The notes under the pieces: model-generated
Seen by the model: the letters and a program-made list of their open reading frames with translations, nothing else
Database searches by the model: none
What the model was told of the DNA's origin: nothing
NCBI GenBank assembly: GCA_024654125.1
Contig: JANLIC010000065.1
Location: forward strand, 1 to 38,011
Reading direction: 5' to 3'
Source: Sulfuricaulis sp.
Lineage (GTDB): Bacteria; Pseudomonadota; Gammaproteobacteria; Acidiferrobacterales; Sulfurifustaceae
Length of the DNA stretch: 38,011 bases
Part shown: in pieces, positions 1 to 12,368 of the stretch
How positions within the stretch are numbered: the stretch's first letter is position 1
Layout of the letters: each line of letters opens with the position of its first letter
Program-made: the position numbers and the translations under genes

Positions 1-1517
1 GTGACCTCGGTCTTGCCGACGCCCGTGGGTCCGGCAAAGAGATAGGAACCGACCGGTTTTTCCGGATGGCCCAGGCCGGAGCGCGACATCTTGATCGCGG
101 TCGCCAGCGCCTCGATGGCCTCATCCTGGCCGAACACCACCATCTTGAGATCGCGCTCAAGCGTCTTGAGCGCCTCGCGGTCCGACGTGGAAACGGTTTT
201 GGGCGGAATGCGCGCTATCTTGGCGACTATATCCTCGATGTCGTGCACGCCGATGGTTTTCTTGCGGCGACTCACCGGCAGCAGATGCTGGCTGGCGCCG
301 GCCTCATCGATCACGTCGATGGCCTTGTCCGGCAGGTGCCGGTCGTTGATGTAACGGTGCGCCAGCTCCACCGCACTGCGCAATGCCGGCTGCGTGTAAC
401 GCACACCATGGTGATTTTCAAAGCGGTTCTTCAGGCCGCGCAGGATCTCCACCGTTTCCTCCACCGAGGGCTCAGTGACGTCGATCTTCTGGAAACGGCG
501 TGACAGCGCCCGGTCCTTTTCGAAAATATTGCGGTATTCCTGGTATGTCGTAGAGCCGATGCACTTGAGATCGCCCGAGGCCAGCACCGGCTTCAGCAGG
601 TTCGAGGCATCCATCGCGCCGCCCGAGGCGGCACCCGCGCCAATAATGGTGTGAATCTCGTCGATGAACAGGATCGTATTGTCCTGTTTCTTGAGCTGCT
701 GCAATACCGCTTTCAGGCGCTTCTCAAAATCGCCACGGTACTTGGTGCCGGCCAGGAGCGAACCCATGTCGAGCGCGTAGATGGTGCTGTGCATGAGCAC
801 GTCCGGCACCTCGCTATCCACGATTTTCTTGGCCAGTCCCTCGGCGATGGCGGTCTTGCCCACGCCGGCCTCGCCGACATACAGCGGGTTGTTCTTACGT
901 CGGCGGCACAAAACCTGGATCGTGCGCTCCACCTCGCGGTCGCGTCCGATCAGCGGATCGATTTTGCCCATCCGCGCCTGTTCATTGAGATTGATGCAGA
1001 ATACATCGAGGGGGCTTTTTTCAGTGGCGGAGGCACCTTCTTCGGTATCTTCGGAGGCAGGAAGTTCACCCTGACTCTCGCCTGGTACCTTGGAAATGCC
1101 GTGTGAAACGTAGTTCACCACATCGAAGCGACTGATGTTCTGCTTGTGCAGGAAATAAACGGCGTGCGATTCCTTTTCGCCGAAAATGGCGATCAGGACA
1201 TTGGCGCCGGTGACTTCCTTCTTGCCCACGCCCTGAACGTGCAGCACCGCGCGCTGGATCACGCGCTGAAAACCAATAGTCGGCTGGGTGTCGATTTTGC
1301 TGCCCGGGGCGAGTTTGGGGACATTCTCCTCGAGGAAGGCGCTGAGGCTGCGACGCAGCTCCTCGATGTTGCCACCGCAGGCGCGCAGCACGCGCACGGC
1401 GGAAGGATTGTCGAGCAGTGCCGCCAGCAGGTGTTCCACGGTAATGAACTCGTGGCGCTTTTCACGCGCGCCCTGGAATGCGCTGTTCAATGAAAACTCA
1501 AGCTCTTGCGACAACAT
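1..1517 (-). CDS. clpA: ATP-dependent Clp protease ATP-binding subunit ClpA (3' part truncated by window edge)
   Basis: Minus-strand reading frame open to base 1; starts [49 protein letters not shown] (Clp N domain); AAA+ motifs further in; adjacent to clpS. Confidence 0.93.
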   Translation of the reverse strand, partial: MLSQELEFSLNSAFQGAREKRHEFITVEHLLAALLDNPSAVRVLRACGGNIEELRRSLSAFLEENVPKLAPGSKIDTQPTIGFQRVIQRAVLHVQGVGKKEVTGANVLIAIFGEKESHAVYFLHKQNISRFDVVNYVSHGISKVPGESQGELPASEDTEEGASATEKSPLDVFCINLNEQARMGKIDPLIGRDREVERTIQVLCRRRKNNPLYVGEAGVGKTAIAEGLAKKIVDSEVPDVLMHSTIYALDMGSLLAGTKYRGDFEKRLKAVLQQLKKQDNTILFIDEIHTIIGAGAASGGAMDASNLLKPVLASGDLKCIGSTTYQEYRNIFEKDRALSRRFQKIDVTEPSVEETVEILRGLKNRFENHHGVRYTQPALRSAVELAHRYINDRHLPDKAIDVIDEAGASQHLLPVSRRKKTIGVHDIEDIVAKIARIPPKTVSTSDREALKTLERDLKMVVFGQDEAIEALATAIKMSRSGLGHPEKPVGSYLFAGPTGVGKTEV

Positions 1518-1577
1518 GGCACCGCCTCCGGGCACTTGCCCTGCTACAAAATTCATCCCTGTTCGAAATTCTTCCCC

Positions 1578-1895
1578 TTATTCAGGTTCCATGGTGCACT
1601 GCAACGGGTGCTGGTTTTCCTGTGCATACGCCAGCACCTGACGCACCTTGGTTTCCGCAATCTCCCGAGTGTAAATCCCGCATATCCCGATCCCCTTCTG
1701 ATGCACATGCAGCATAATGCGGGTGGCTTCTTCCCGGTTCTTGGCGAAAAACCGTTCCAAAATAATTACGACGAACTCCATTGGAGTATAGTCGTCGTTC
1801 AGGAGGATGACTTTGAACAACAGGGGCTTCTGGAGCCGGGGTTTCGCTTCCTGGACGACAGGACCTTCTAGGTACTGCTGGGGCTTGTCGCTCAT
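1578..1895 (-). CDS. clpS: ATP-dependent Clp protease adaptor ClpS
   Basis: 105 aa with [23 protein letters not shown]...[26 protein letters not shown]; upstream of clpA. Confidence 0.97.
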   Translation of the reverse strand: MSDKPQQYLEGPVVQEAKPRLQKPLLFKVILLNDDYTPMEFVVIILERFFAKNREEATRIMLHVHQKGIGICGIYTREIAETKVRQVLAYAQENQHPLQCTMEPE

Positions 1896-2198
1896 ACCTT
1901 CAAGATTACACCATACAACTGGGGAATCCGCATTCTGTCTTATGAATTCAGGTACATTGTGCGACCCGTGCCTGAAATTTCAACCCCTGAAATTCTGGCA
2001 TAATATAATAATTGAGGTTCTTTTGAGTTTAACCGGGTGTCGGACCATGTTATTGCGCCCGGCGGTCTGGCTTGACTTGCCCAATAAAAGAAGGATGATG
2101 GTTGCGGCTGCGCCTTTTCTCGTGCACGGGCAGGAGGCGGGTGTGGTATTAGAGGAGACTGAAGGACGCGGCGCTTTATCCGCACCAGGAGGGGATGT

Positions 2199-2408
2199 AT
2201 GCCACTAGGTAATGTCAAGTGGTTTAACGCCAGCAAGGGGTATGGATTTATCACCCCCACCGATGGCGGTGATGATGTCTTCGCGCATTATTCCGCAATA
2301 GAAATGGAAGGGTACAAGACCCTCAAAGAGGGTCAACAGGTCGAGTTTGAAGTTCAGGAAGGCCCCAAGGGTCCCCAGGCTTCCCATATACGCTCCCTTG
2401 CCAAGTAA
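2199..2408 (+). CDS. Cold-shock protein, CspA/CspD family
   Basis: 69 aa [64 protein letters not shown] motifs; divergent from clpSA. Confidence 0.96.
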   Translation: MPLGNVKWFNASKGYGFITPTDGGDDVFAHYSAIEMEGYKTLKEGQQVEFEVQEGPKGPQASHIRSLAK

Positions 2409-2436
2409 CCGGCGTTAATTCCGCAAAAATTTCTAA

Positions 2437-2456
2437 CCTGGCCACGCCGGGTTTTT
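2437..2456 (+). terminator. Probable Rho-independent terminator of the cold-shock gene
   Basis: CCTGGC-CAC-GCCGGG stem (one G-T pair) followed by TTTTTC, shortly after the csp stop codon. Confidence 0.65.
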
Positions 2457-2564
2457 CTTCGCTTTGGCCGATCGCGCGCCCTTAATTTACGGGGAATAGC
2501 GCCGCCAGCTTGTACGTCTATAAACGAACGAGTTGTGCGCTGAAACAATCTCGAGGATAGCATC

Positions 2565-3218
2565 ATGCATATCACAACATGGATAACGCGATACTCCCTT
2601 TTGCTCCCGGCTGTTTGTTATATTGCCATGGCCCCGATCAATGCCTCATCCGAAACGGTTGCCTTGAGTGTCAACGACGATCAAGTCACCGTGTGGAATC
2701 GTTTTGTGGAATCGCTGGTCGACCTCCATAAACAAGGCATCGCGGGACGCGAGATCCGGAAATCGGAACTCACCGGGGGATATGGAGGCGAATTCGCGAA
2801 AGGTTACACTTATCGTGAAGTGAATTATCACGATGCAGAATCCGGACGGCTGCTGAGTTGCATCCGACAGGATGAAAACAAGCCGGAGAAGATTCAAGTG
2901 ATCGACGTGTACATCTATGATGCTACCGGCCGGGTCATCCGGGACTATACGGCCATCTACCTTCCCGGGGCTCGCCATGCGCCGATACGCACGTTCATCA
3001 ATCTGCATCAGTATGGGGAAAAACTTCATGGCTTCCGGCAGTTCGACGCCTCGGGTAACCTTCTGTACGAACAGTGCCGTGGCCAGTTCGCCGGTCACGA
3101 CGTCGACCTCTCACTCGAGGAACATCAAATTAAACCGACTGTCACGGCGTCCAATGACTATCAAGCCTGTTTCGGAAGACTCCCGGATACGGCGGAAAAG
3201 TATCTGATTCCAAACTGA
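2565..3218 (+). CDS. Hypothetical exported protein
   Basis: 217 aa ORF with N-terminal hydrophobic signal-like segment (WITRYSLLLPAVCYIAMAPINASS). Confidence 0.75.
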   Translation: MHITTWITRYSLLLPAVCYIAMAPINASSETVALSVNDDQVTVWNRFVESLVDLHKQGIAGREIRKSELTGGYGGEFAKGYTYREVNYHDAESGRLLSCIRQDENKPEKIQVIDVYIYDATGRVIRDYTAIYLPGARHAPIRTFINLHQYGEKLHGFRQFDASGNLLYEQCRGQFAGHDVDLSLEEHQIKPTVTASNDYQACFGRLPDTAEKYLIPN

Positions 3219-3223
3219 ACGCC

Positions 3224-4075
3224 ATGATGCTCCGGCGCTACACTGTGTCCGATTCCGCGATTCTATCAATAGCGATCATGCGAAGAATTTTGCGTATCGT
3301 CCTTTTTCCTCTGACGCTGGCTTTCCCGTTCAGTGCTTACAGCGAACCCGCCACGCTGGACGTTCCCATGGACAGCGGTCAGTTGCAGAAAATGGTTATC
3401 GACTATAACCGCCGGATCGCCGTCAACCCGGATGACGCGGATGCCTATCTCAAGCGCGGCGAGGCCCATTTTAAATTGCAGGAATTCGACAAGGCCATCG
3501 AGGACTTCAGCGCCGCCATCCGGCGCAATGACAGGCTCGATGATGCGTATTTCGGCCGCGGGATGGCGCTCGGGCGACGCGGGCAAATCACAGAGGGGAT
3601 AGCGGATCTGAGCGTCTACCTTCAGCGTCATCCGGACAGCTCGCTCGCCTACACCAAACGCGGCGTCCGTTATATCTGGATAGGCGACCTGGAAAATGCC
3701 GAAAAGGACCTTAAACGGGCCATCGCCCTGGACGCCAGAAATGCCGAGGCGCACGATGATCTCGGCGTCATTCTGGCCCAGCGCGCCGATTACGCGGCGG
3801 CCATCAGCCACTTCCAGTCGACGCTCAATACAGACCCCAGCTACCAGAAGGCCTACCACAACCTGGCGATGGTTTATTACATCACCGGTGAGAATCAAAA
3901 GGCGCTGTCGTCGGTCGACAGGGGGCTGAAACTGATCTTCGAATCGCGCGATTCGATGCTGCTGAAAGCGGCCATCCTGGAATCGCTGGGCCGGCACGGG
4001 GAAGCCAAAACGGCCCGGGAAGAGGCAGAGTTCATGCCGGAAGGAAACCGCCGCGAGCGCGCCGCCGTTCAGTAA
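3224..4075 (+). CDS. TPR-repeat protein with signal sequence
   Basis: Repeated TPR motifs (DADAYLKRGEAHFKLQEFDKAIEDFSAAI; NAEAHDDLGVILAQRADYAAAISHFQSTL); start codon may be internal (about 3278). Confidence 0.85.
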   Translation: MMLRRYTVSDSAILSIAIMRRILRIVLFPLTLAFPFSAYSEPATLDVPMDSGQLQKMVIDYNRRIAVNPDDADAYLKRGEAHFKLQEFDKAIEDFSAAIRRNDRLDDAYFGRGMALGRRGQITEGIADLSVYLQRHPDSSLAYTKRGVRYIWIGDLENAEKDLKRAIALDARNAEAHDDLGVILAQRADYAAAISHFQSTLNTDPSYQKAYHNLAMVYYITGENQKALSSVDRGLKLIFESRDSMLLKAAILESLGRHGEAKTAREEAEFMPEGNRRERAAVQ

Positions 4076-4088
4076 GCTAGCTGTCCGG

Positions 4089-5351
4089 TCAGCCGCTTCC
4101 GGTGTGCTGGGTAATGGCTTCTCCAAAACCCGAACAGCTGACTTCGGTCGCACCGCGCATCTGCCGCGCAAAATCATAAGTGACCGTCTTGGCGGAAATC
4201 GCCCCTTGCACTCCTTTAAGAATCAAATCGGCGGCTTCCATCCAGCCAACATGGCGCAGCATCATCTCGGCCGACAGGATCATGGAACTGGGATTGACCA
4301 TGTCCTTGCCGGCGTATTTGGGCGCGGTGCCGTGCGTGGCCTCAAACATCGCCACCGTGTCGGAAAGATTGGCGCCCGGCGCAATGCCGATCCCCCCGAC
4401 CTGCGCCGCGAGCGCGTCAGAGATGTAATCGCCGTTGAGATTGAGCGTCGCGATCACGCTGTATTCCGCCGGGTGCAGCAGAATCTCCTGCAGAAAGGCA
4501 TCAGCAATCACGTCCTTGATCACGATCTCTTTTCCGGACTTGGGGTTTTTCATGCGCATCCACGGACCCTGGTCGATGAGCTGAGCGCCAAATTCGCGCT
4601 GGGCCAGTTCATAACCCCAGGTCTTGAACCCACCCTCGGTGAATTTCATGATGTTGCCCTTATGCACCAGGGTCACGGAGGATCGATTATTGGCGATGGC
4701 ATACTGGATCGCGCGGCGCACCAGCCGTTCCGTGCCCTCGCGGGATACCGGCTTGATACCGATGGCGGAGGTTTCCGGAAAGCGGATTTTCTTCACACCC
4801 ATCTCGTGCTGCAGGAAGGCGATCAGCTTCCGCGCCTCGGGTGAGCCGGCCGGCCATTCGATCCCGGCATAAATGTCTTCGGAATTTTCCCGAAAAATGA
4901 CCATGTCGATCTTCTCCGGCTCCTTCACCGGGCTGGGAACACCGGTGAAATAGCGGATCGGCCGCAGGCACACATACAGATCGAGCTGCTGGCGCAGCGA
5001 GACGTTGAGCGAGCGGATGCCGCCGCCGACCGGCGTTGTCAGCGGACCCTTGATCGAGACGACATAATCCCTGACCGCCGTGAAGGTTTCTTCCGGCAGC
5101 CAAGTGTTATTGCCATAGGTGGCCACCGCCTTCTCGCCGGCGTAGACCTCCATCCAGGCGATCGCGCGCTTGCCCCCATACGCCTTGGTGACGGCTGAAT
5201 CGACGACCTTGCACATCACCGGAGTAATGTCCCGGCCGATGCCATCGCCTTCGATGAAGGGAATGACCGGTTTGTCCGGGACATTGAGGGAATGATCCTT
5301 GTTGACCGTGATTTTTCCCCCGCCCGGGATCTTGATGTGCGTGAATGCCAT
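4089..5351 (-). CDS. icd: NADP-dependent isocitrate dehydrogenase
   Basis: 420 aa: [59 protein letters not shown]. Confidence 0.97.
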   Translation of the reverse strand: MAFTHIKIPGGGKITVNKDHSLNVPDKPVIPFIEGDGIGRDITPVMCKVVDSAVTKAYGGKRAIAWMEVYAGEKAVATYGNNTWLPEETFTAVRDYVVSIKGPLTTPVGGGIRSLNVSLRQQLDLYVCLRPIRYFTGVPSPVKEPEKIDMVIFRENSEDIYAGIEWPAGSPEARKLIAFLQHEMGVKKIRFPETSAIGIKPVSREGTERLVRRAIQYAIANNRSSVTLVHKGNIMKFTEGGFKTWGYELAQREFGAQLIDQGPWMRMKNPKSGKEIVIKDVIADAFLQEILLHPAEYSVIATLNLNGDYISDALAAQVGGIGIAPGANLSDTVAMFEATHGTAPKYAGKDMVNPSSMILSAEMMLRHVGWMEAADLILKGVQGAISAKTVTYDFARQMRGATEVSCSGFGEAITQHTGSG

Positions 5352-5436
5352 GATCGGTTCCGAAAAAAACTGGCGCGCATTCTATCACCAGAACAGCCCG
5401 TGCGGTGGTTTGCTCTCCCGCGTTACACTTCCCGAC

Positions 5437-5982
5437 ATGTCCCGGCTGATTCTCTTCAACAAACCCTATGGCGTCCTGACGCAGTTCACTGACACCGCCG
5501 GTCGCGAAACCTTGGCTTCCTATATCAAAATCCCCGGTGTTTATCCCGCGGGGAGGCTCGACCGCGACAGCGAGGGTCTGTTGCTGCTGACCGACGACGG
5601 CAAACTGCAACAGCGTCTGTCCGACCCACGCTACAAACTCTCAAAAACGTACTGGGTGCAGGTGGACGGCAAACCGGACGAGCCGTCGCTCGAGCGGCTG
5701 CGTCGTGGCGTCACTCTCGATGGCAAGCAAACACAGCGGGCTGATGTCCAGCGTATCCCGGAACCCGCAATTTGGCCGCGCCATCCGCCCATCAGGGTTC
5801 GCCAATCGATACCGACTGCGTGGCTCGAAATCACACTGACCGAAGGACGTAACCGTCAGGTGCGGCGCATGACCGCGGCGGTGGGTTTTCCCACGCTGCG
5901 CCTGGTGCGTTGCGCCATCGGCCAATACACGCTCGAGGGCCTGGCGCCGGGACAATGGCGTGAAGCCGATGCCCAAGTTTGA
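5437..5982 (+). CDS. rluE: 23S rRNA pseudouridine synthase RluE-like
   Basis: [17 protein letters not shown]...[20 protein letters not shown]...[18 protein letters not shown]-track start at 5299 is too long. Confidence 0.92.
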   Translation: MSRLILFNKPYGVLTQFTDTAGRETLASYIKIPGVYPAGRLDRDSEGLLLLTDDGKLQQRLSDPRYKLSKTYWVQVDGKPDEPSLERLRRGVTLDGKQTQRADVQRIPEPAIWPRHPPIRVRQSIPTAWLEITLTEGRNRQVRRMTAAVGFPTLRLVRCAIGQYTLEGLAPGQWREADAQV

Positions 5983-5994
5983 TAAGGTTGATTT

Positions 5995-6477
5995 ATGATC
6001 TGGAAACCCAATGTTGTGGTCGCGGCCATTATCGAACGCGATGGAAAATTCCTGTTGGTTGAGGAAAAAGTCGACGGCCGGCTTATGCTCAACCAGCCCG
6101 CCGGACATCTGGACAATGGCGAAAGCCTCCTGGAGGCCGTGGTGCGCGAAACGCTGGAAGAAACCGCCTGGCACTTTTCGCCGGAGGCGTTGCTCGGCGT
6201 CTACCGCTGGATGCATCCTGACAAGGGAATCACCTACCTGCGTTTCGCCTTCATCGGTCACGTGACGCGCCATGACGAGAAACGGACACTCGATCATGAA
6301 ATCGTGCGCACGCTGTGGTTGACCCCGGAGGAAATACGCGCCGAGCACGCGCGGCATCGCAGTCCGCCGGTACAACGTTGTCTCGATGATTACTTGGCGG
6401 GACAAAGTTATCCCCTTGAGTTGCTCAAGGACCTGCCAGAGACAGCGGCTTCGGCTGCTACCCGACATATCGTTTGA
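5995..6477 (+). CDS. nudJ: NUDIX hydrolase (NudJ-like phosphatase)
   Basis: NUDIX box GHLDNGESLLEAVVRETLEETAW; between rluE and mnmA. Confidence 0.9.
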   Translation: MIWKPNVVVAAIIERDGKFLLVEEKVDGRLMLNQPAGHLDNGESLLEAVVRETLEETAWHFSPEALLGVYRWMHPDKGITYLRFAFIGHVTRHDEKRTLDHEIVRTLWLTPEEIRAEHARHRSPPVQRCLDDYLAGQSYPLELLKDLPETAASAATRHIV

Positions 6478-6482
6478 CAGAC

Positions 6483-7583
6483 ATGAACATCGTGGTTGGC
6501 ATTTCCGGTGGCGTGGACTCGGCCGTGGCGGCGCTGCGGCTCAAGCGCCAGGGGCACGAGGTCACGGGCCTGTTCATGAAAAACTGGGAGGAAGACGACA
6601 CCGCGGGCCACTGCGGCGCCGAGGAAGACCTGAAAATGGCGCAGGCGGTCTGCGACCATCTTGGAATCCCCCTCCACACCGTGAACTTCTCCACCGAATA
6701 CTGGGACCGCGTGTTCGGCTATTTCCTGTCCGAATACCGCGCCGGCCGCACGCCCAACCCGGACGTGCTGTGCAACAAGGAGATCAAATTCCGGACGTTT
6801 CTGGATCACGCCCTCGCGCTCGGCGGGGACCGTATCGCCACCGGCCATTATGCGCGGGTTGATAAGACGGCGGGGCGATACCGCCTGCTCAAGGCGCGCG
6901 ACAGCGCCAAGGACCAGTCCTATTTCCTTTATCTGTTGGGACAGGTGGCGCTGGCCCACACGCTGTTTCCCGTCGGCGACCTGGGCAAAACCGAGGTGCG
7001 CCGCCTGGCACAGGAGGCCGGACTGCCGAATTATAATCGCGAGGATTCCACTGGAATTTGTTTCATCGGTGAGCGCGATTTCAAATCGTTTCTGGCGCGC
7101 TATCTCCCCGCGCAACCGGGCGAGATGCGCACGCTTGCAGGGGTGTCCAAGGGACAACACGACGGCGTAATGTACTACACCATCGGCCAACGACACGGGC
7201 TCGGCATTGGGGGGGAAGGCGAGGCCTGGTACGTGGTCGGCAAGGATGTCGCCAACAAAGTCCTCTATGTTGAGCAGGGAGAGCATCATCCCGCGCTGTA
7301 CAGTGTGGCGCTGACCGCTGGACAGCTGCACTGGATCAGTCATGCACCCTCGCCCTGGCCGCGGAAGCTACAGGCCAAAACCCGTTATCGCCAGGCGGAC
7401 CAGGACTGCACGGCCATGCCGCACGGTCAGGAACTGCGCGTGACGTTTGAAGCCGCACAACGCGCCGTCACGCCCGGGCAATCGGTGGTCTTCTACGACG
7501 GCGATGAGTGCCTGGGCGGAGGAATTATCGATGCGGCCGTACCCGACACGCAGACTTTGGCGGCGAGTTCGGCGTTGCGGTGA
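6483..7583 (+). CDS. mnmA: tRNA-specific 2-thiouridylase MnmA
   Basis: MNIVVGISGGVDSAVAALRLKRQGHEVTGLFMKNWEED; PNPDVLCNKEIKF; ATGHYARVD; the track start at 6474 is a TTG, ATG is at 6483. Confidence 0.97.
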   Translation: MNIVVGISGGVDSAVAALRLKRQGHEVTGLFMKNWEEDDTAGHCGAEEDLKMAQAVCDHLGIPLHTVNFSTEYWDRVFGYFLSEYRAGRTPNPDVLCNKEIKFRTFLDHALALGGDRIATGHYARVDKTAGRYRLLKARDSAKDQSYFLYLLGQVALAHTLFPVGDLGKTEVRRLAQEAGLPNYNREDSTGICFIGERDFKSFLARYLPAQPGEMRTLAGVSKGQHDGVMYYTIGQRHGLGIGGEGEAWYVVGKDVANKVLYVEQGEHHPALYSVALTAGQLHWISHAPSPWPRKLQAKTRYRQADQDCTAMPHGQELRVTFEAAQRAVTPGQSVVFYDGDECLGGGIIDAAVPDTQTLAASSALR

Positions 7584-7611
7584 TCCGGCAATTTCCGGTC
7601 GGTTCTGTTAA

Positions 7612-9099
<1,488 letters not shown>

Positions 9100-9158
9100 T
9101 CTATATATATCTTGATGATGGATATTTATTCGCCATCAAGAGATTATTCATCGCGTAT

Positions 9159-9674
9159 ATGGAAACGGCCAAGAATTCACCCGCCACCGAGACAGCGCCG
9201 CTGCGCCGAATAATCAGAGGTCGTGCCGAGATCGGCGATTTTCTGTCCATGCTGGTGGAAAATGCCACGCGCGAAGTCACTATCTTTGCGCCGCTACTGG
9301 ATGACGCGTACTTCAATAACTCCCGTTTTGCTCGCGCGCTGGCTAGCTTCGCCGCGCGTCATCGCCAGAATCTCGCGCGTATTGTGATCGAGGACGCGGA
9401 ACAGGCGATTCGCGACAACGACCGACTGGTAGGACTGTGCCGACGACTGAGTGATTTCATTCACATGCAGCAGGTGGCGGAGGAACACCTTGGCATGCGC
9501 GAAATGTTCATCGTCGTGGATCATCGCGCTTACCTGCATCAGAGCGATATCGCCAAGCCGGACTGCGTGGCGCACCCGCATGATGGGCACGAGGCGGTGT
9601 TGCTGGCGCGGCGTTTCAATGAGTTGTGGGATCGCAGTGAGCCCATCATCGCGTTGCGCGCGGCGGGCCTGTAA
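9159..9674 (+). CDS. Conserved hypothetical protein
   Basis: 171 aa intact ORF between purB and the NlpC/P60 gene; no family recognised with certainty. Confidence 0.75.
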   Translation: METAKNSPATETAPLRRIIRGRAEIGDFLSMLVENATREVTIFAPLLDDAYFNNSRFARALASFAARHRQNLARIVIEDAEQAIRDNDRLVGLCRRLSDFIHMQQVAEEHLGMREMFIVVDHRAYLHQSDIAKPDCVAHPHDGHEAVLLARRFNELWDRSEPIIALRAAGL

Positions 9675-9688
9675 TTTCCGGGGCGCTA

Positions 9689-10156
9689 ATGCTACTTCGA
9701 TTTATCCGGATCTTTTCATGCTTTTTTACTCTGACTGTCTTGGCCGGGTGCGGACACACGCCCACGGCCAAATCCGTGTCGGCGCTGGGAAGCCGGGCCG
9801 CGGATCATGCGCTCGCCATGGTAGGGAAGCCCTATCGCTACGGCGGGAACTCTCCGAAAGGTTTCGACTGCAGCGGACTGGTGCAATACAGCTATGGGCG
9901 TGTCGGTGTGAAGCTTCCGCGCGGTACCCGGAACCTGCTGCAGATGTCACACACGGTTTCGCGCAACAATTTGCGGCGCGGCGATCTGGTCTTCTTTACA
10001 CAGGAAGGCAAGAAATCCTCGCACGTGGCGCTGTACCTCGGGGACGGCCGTTTCGTGCATTCCCCCTCCCGCGGCAAAAATGTTTACGTTGCCGGATTCA
10101 ACGAACCCTACTGGCAGCGCCATTTCACAGAAGCGCGGCGACTCGAGATCGATTGA
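9689..10156 (+). CDS. NlpC/P60 (C40) family peptidase, probable lipoprotein
   Basis: Lipobox-like LTVLAGCG; YRYGGNSPKGFDCSGLVQYSYGRVGVKLPRGT and SSHVALYLGDGRFVHSPS. Confidence 0.95.
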   Translation: MLLRFIRIFSCFFTLTVLAGCGHTPTAKSVSALGSRAADHALAMVGKPYRYGGNSPKGFDCSGLVQYSYGRVGVKLPRGTRNLLQMSHTVSRNNLRRGDLVFFTQEGKKSSHVALYLGDGRFVHSPSRGKNVYVAGFNEPYWQRHFTEARRLEID

Positions 10157-10157
10157 C

Positions 10158-11015
10158 ATGCTTTGCGGCCACCCGGCCATGAAATTTCTTGCCATGGCAC
10201 TGACGGTTCTTATTTCTGTCACCAGCGCCCGTGCCGACGAAGCACGTATCATTCAGCTAAAGCACCGCACCGCCGCAGAAGTGATCCCCCTGATCCATCC
10301 CCTACTTGCTCCGGACGATGCGCTCAGCGGTATGGATTATCGCCTGATCATCCGAACTTCCGATAAGAATCTGAAACAAATTGAACGCCTCCTGGGACAG
10401 ATTGATGTCGCGCGTGAGCCGTTACGAATCACGGTGGAACAGGCGATTGCCGATGAGGTCGATAACACTTCACAATCCATGTCGGGTGAAATTCGTGTCA
10501 ATGACGAGGCGCGAATTACCTTGCCTAAGAAATCTCCAAATGAAGGTGGGCTCACAGTGAAAAAGGACGGATTGCACTACAACACCAGCCGTCGCACAAC
10601 GACCTCCCGCAACGCCAGCACCCAGACAGTCTTGACGCAAAACGGGCAACGCGCCTACATTCGTATCGGCCAATCGGTTCCGCACGTCAAAAGAATCCTG
10701 GCGCTCGGCCGGCGTCATCCGGTATTGATACAGGACATCGAATTGCAGGATATAACGACCGGATTCGAAGTATTACCGCGCGTGCGCGGGGATCGGGTGC
10801 AACTGGAAATCACGCCCCGCTTGTCGTCCCTGCAAAACCCCGGCACCGGACTCGTGAACTTTCAGGAGCTCTCCACCACGGTGGAAACGAAACGTGGAGA
10901 GTGGCTGGACCTGGGACAGATACTCGGAAACCGCAGCGAAGTCGAGCGCGCCTTTCTGGAGAGTAGCGCCACGACATCAGGCGAACGCCGTACAGTGAGA
11001 CTTAAAGTCGACTAA
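10158..11015 (+). CDS. Short secretin-like exported protein (secretin N-domain plus C-terminal secretin-like region)
   Basis: Signal-like MKFLAMALTVLISVTSARA; RIIQLKHRTAAEVIPLIHPLLAPDD...LIIRTSDKNLKQIERLLGQIDV; ITTGFEVLPRVRGDRVQLEITPRLSS. Confidence 0.75.
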   Translation: MLCGHPAMKFLAMALTVLISVTSARADEARIIQLKHRTAAEVIPLIHPLLAPDDALSGMDYRLIIRTSDKNLKQIERLLGQIDVAREPLRITVEQAIADEVDNTSQSMSGEIRVNDEARITLPKKSPNEGGLTVKKDGLHYNTSRRTTTSRNASTQTVLTQNGQRAYIRIGQSVPHVKRILALGRRHPVLIQDIELQDITTGFEVLPRVRGDRVQLEITPRLSSLQNPGTGLVNFQELSTTVETKRGEWLDLGQILGNRSEVERAFLESSATTSGERRTVRLKVD

Positions 11016-11019
11016 TATT

Positions 11020-11850
11020 TCAGGGCTTGGTCCCGGCCGCAAAATGGGTTTCCACGTCCAGCCACAGGCCCTTTTCGGTCGCCAACGGCTGCGTCTCCGC
11101 CAGATGTCCGTTCATGAAGTCCCCACGCGTCGCGGGAGGAATTTTTTCAAGCCTCCCACGCATGCCGCTGTGCCAAAGAACATCCCACCACTGCGTTTCA
11201 TCCTTGAGGTGATAGCCGGCCTGTTCGGTCGTCACCTCAATCTCCCCAAGACCGGCTTGGAGCAACAGTTCCCGGCAGCGTCCCGGCTCGGCCAGGCGAT
11301 TTGACGCCATCGCGGCCTTATCGTCCGCGCTCATGAAGCCGTGGTTCTCCAGCCGCACGAGCAACCGTTCCATCATTGGCTGGAAGGCCCGAGTCCCGAA
11401 TGCCGTGAACATGATGCGCCCTCCCGGCTTCAGGACGCGCACCCATTCCTGGAGTCCGGCCGCCATGTCGGGAAGCAAAAAAATACCAAACGAGCAGACA
11501 ACGTAGTCAAAATAATCGCGCCGGAATTCGAGGGAACTGACATCCATCACATGCAAGTCGATATTCTGAACACCGAACTTCACTACTTTTTCCTGCAGCC
11601 GGTCCAGCATGGATTCCGCCAAGTCAATCGCCATGACGCGACCCTGCTCGCCGACCGCTTGCGCCGCCGCCAGCGCCACGACGCCGGTCCCGGTGGCGAC
11701 ATCCAGCAGTTTGGATCCCGGCATGGGATTGATGTGCCTGACCAGACGATCCGCACAAAAGGGAAAGAATCGCAGCGCCGGGTTATCGTATCCGGCCGCG
11801 ACGAGGTTGAAGACAGATATCACCCGCGCACGCAAATCCGCCTCATTCAT
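11020..11850 (-). CDS. Class I SAM-dependent methyltransferase (UbiE-like)
   Basis: MPGSKLLDVATGTGVVALAAAQAVGEQGRVMAIDLAESML; VLKPGGRIMFTAFG. Confidence 0.9.
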   Translation of the reverse strand: MNEADLRARVISVFNLVAAGYDNPALRFFPFCADRLVRHINPMPGSKLLDVATGTGVVALAAAQAVGEQGRVMAIDLAESMLDRLQEKVVKFGVQNIDLHVMDVSSLEFRRDYFDYVVCSFGIFLLPDMAAGLQEWVRVLKPGGRIMFTAFGTRAFQPMMERLLVRLENHGFMSADDKAAMASNRLAEPGRCRELLLQAGLGEIEVTTEQAGYHLKDETQWWDVLWHSGMRGRLEKIPPATRGDFMNGHLAETQPLATEKGLWLDVETHFAAGTKP

Positions 11851-12095
11851 GGGGGAATGATGTCAGAAACCACATCCTCCGCAACAGGGCTCCGTCGCAG
11901 AGTACGGGCGAGACCTGCAGCGGCCAGCGGTCCTGGGGATCGGAACCCGGGTGGGGTTCCATGGTCCAGACATATGCAGAGATATGTCTAACGCTCCTTG
12001 TCATTTGATGGAGGATCGTCCCCAGGAGGATGTCCGCCAACCGGAGGTCACCTAATGTGACGTTTTCTGTGTATCAGAAGCCCGACGGGAAAACA

Positions 12096-12109
12096 TTGAT
12101 GCACATCAA
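12096..12109. promoter_or_regulatory. Consensus FNR/Anr-type box TTGAT-GCAC-ATCAA
   Basis: Exact TTGATNNNNATCAA palindrome upstream of the zinc-ribbon gene at 12369; a weak -10 (cgtaat, 12127-12132) follows. Confidence 0.5.
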
Positions 12110-12368
12110 GCGGCATACTGCCTTGTCGTAATGCCTGTTGCTGACAAGACGGATGTTTATCTTGCAGAAACCAATTATTTCGGGGCAGTCCATTGCCAAG
12201 CTCAGACAGAAGCCGCGACTTGTCGCTTCAGGGTCGATATCGCGCCACCTGTCGGGCTGGCCGCCCCAAATATCGTCGCGCCGTGTCTGGATTTTCGGCC
12301 AGGGCCTATACTTTTTCTGCGGCACCTCTGCCGCGACTCACAGCCCAGTGAATGGACAAGGATGTCCG

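Noticed and set aside
9109-9146. CTTGATG...CATCAAG repeat after purB
   Set aside because: Only 7-bp arms with a long AT-rich loop and no T-run; not convincing as a terminator or operator.
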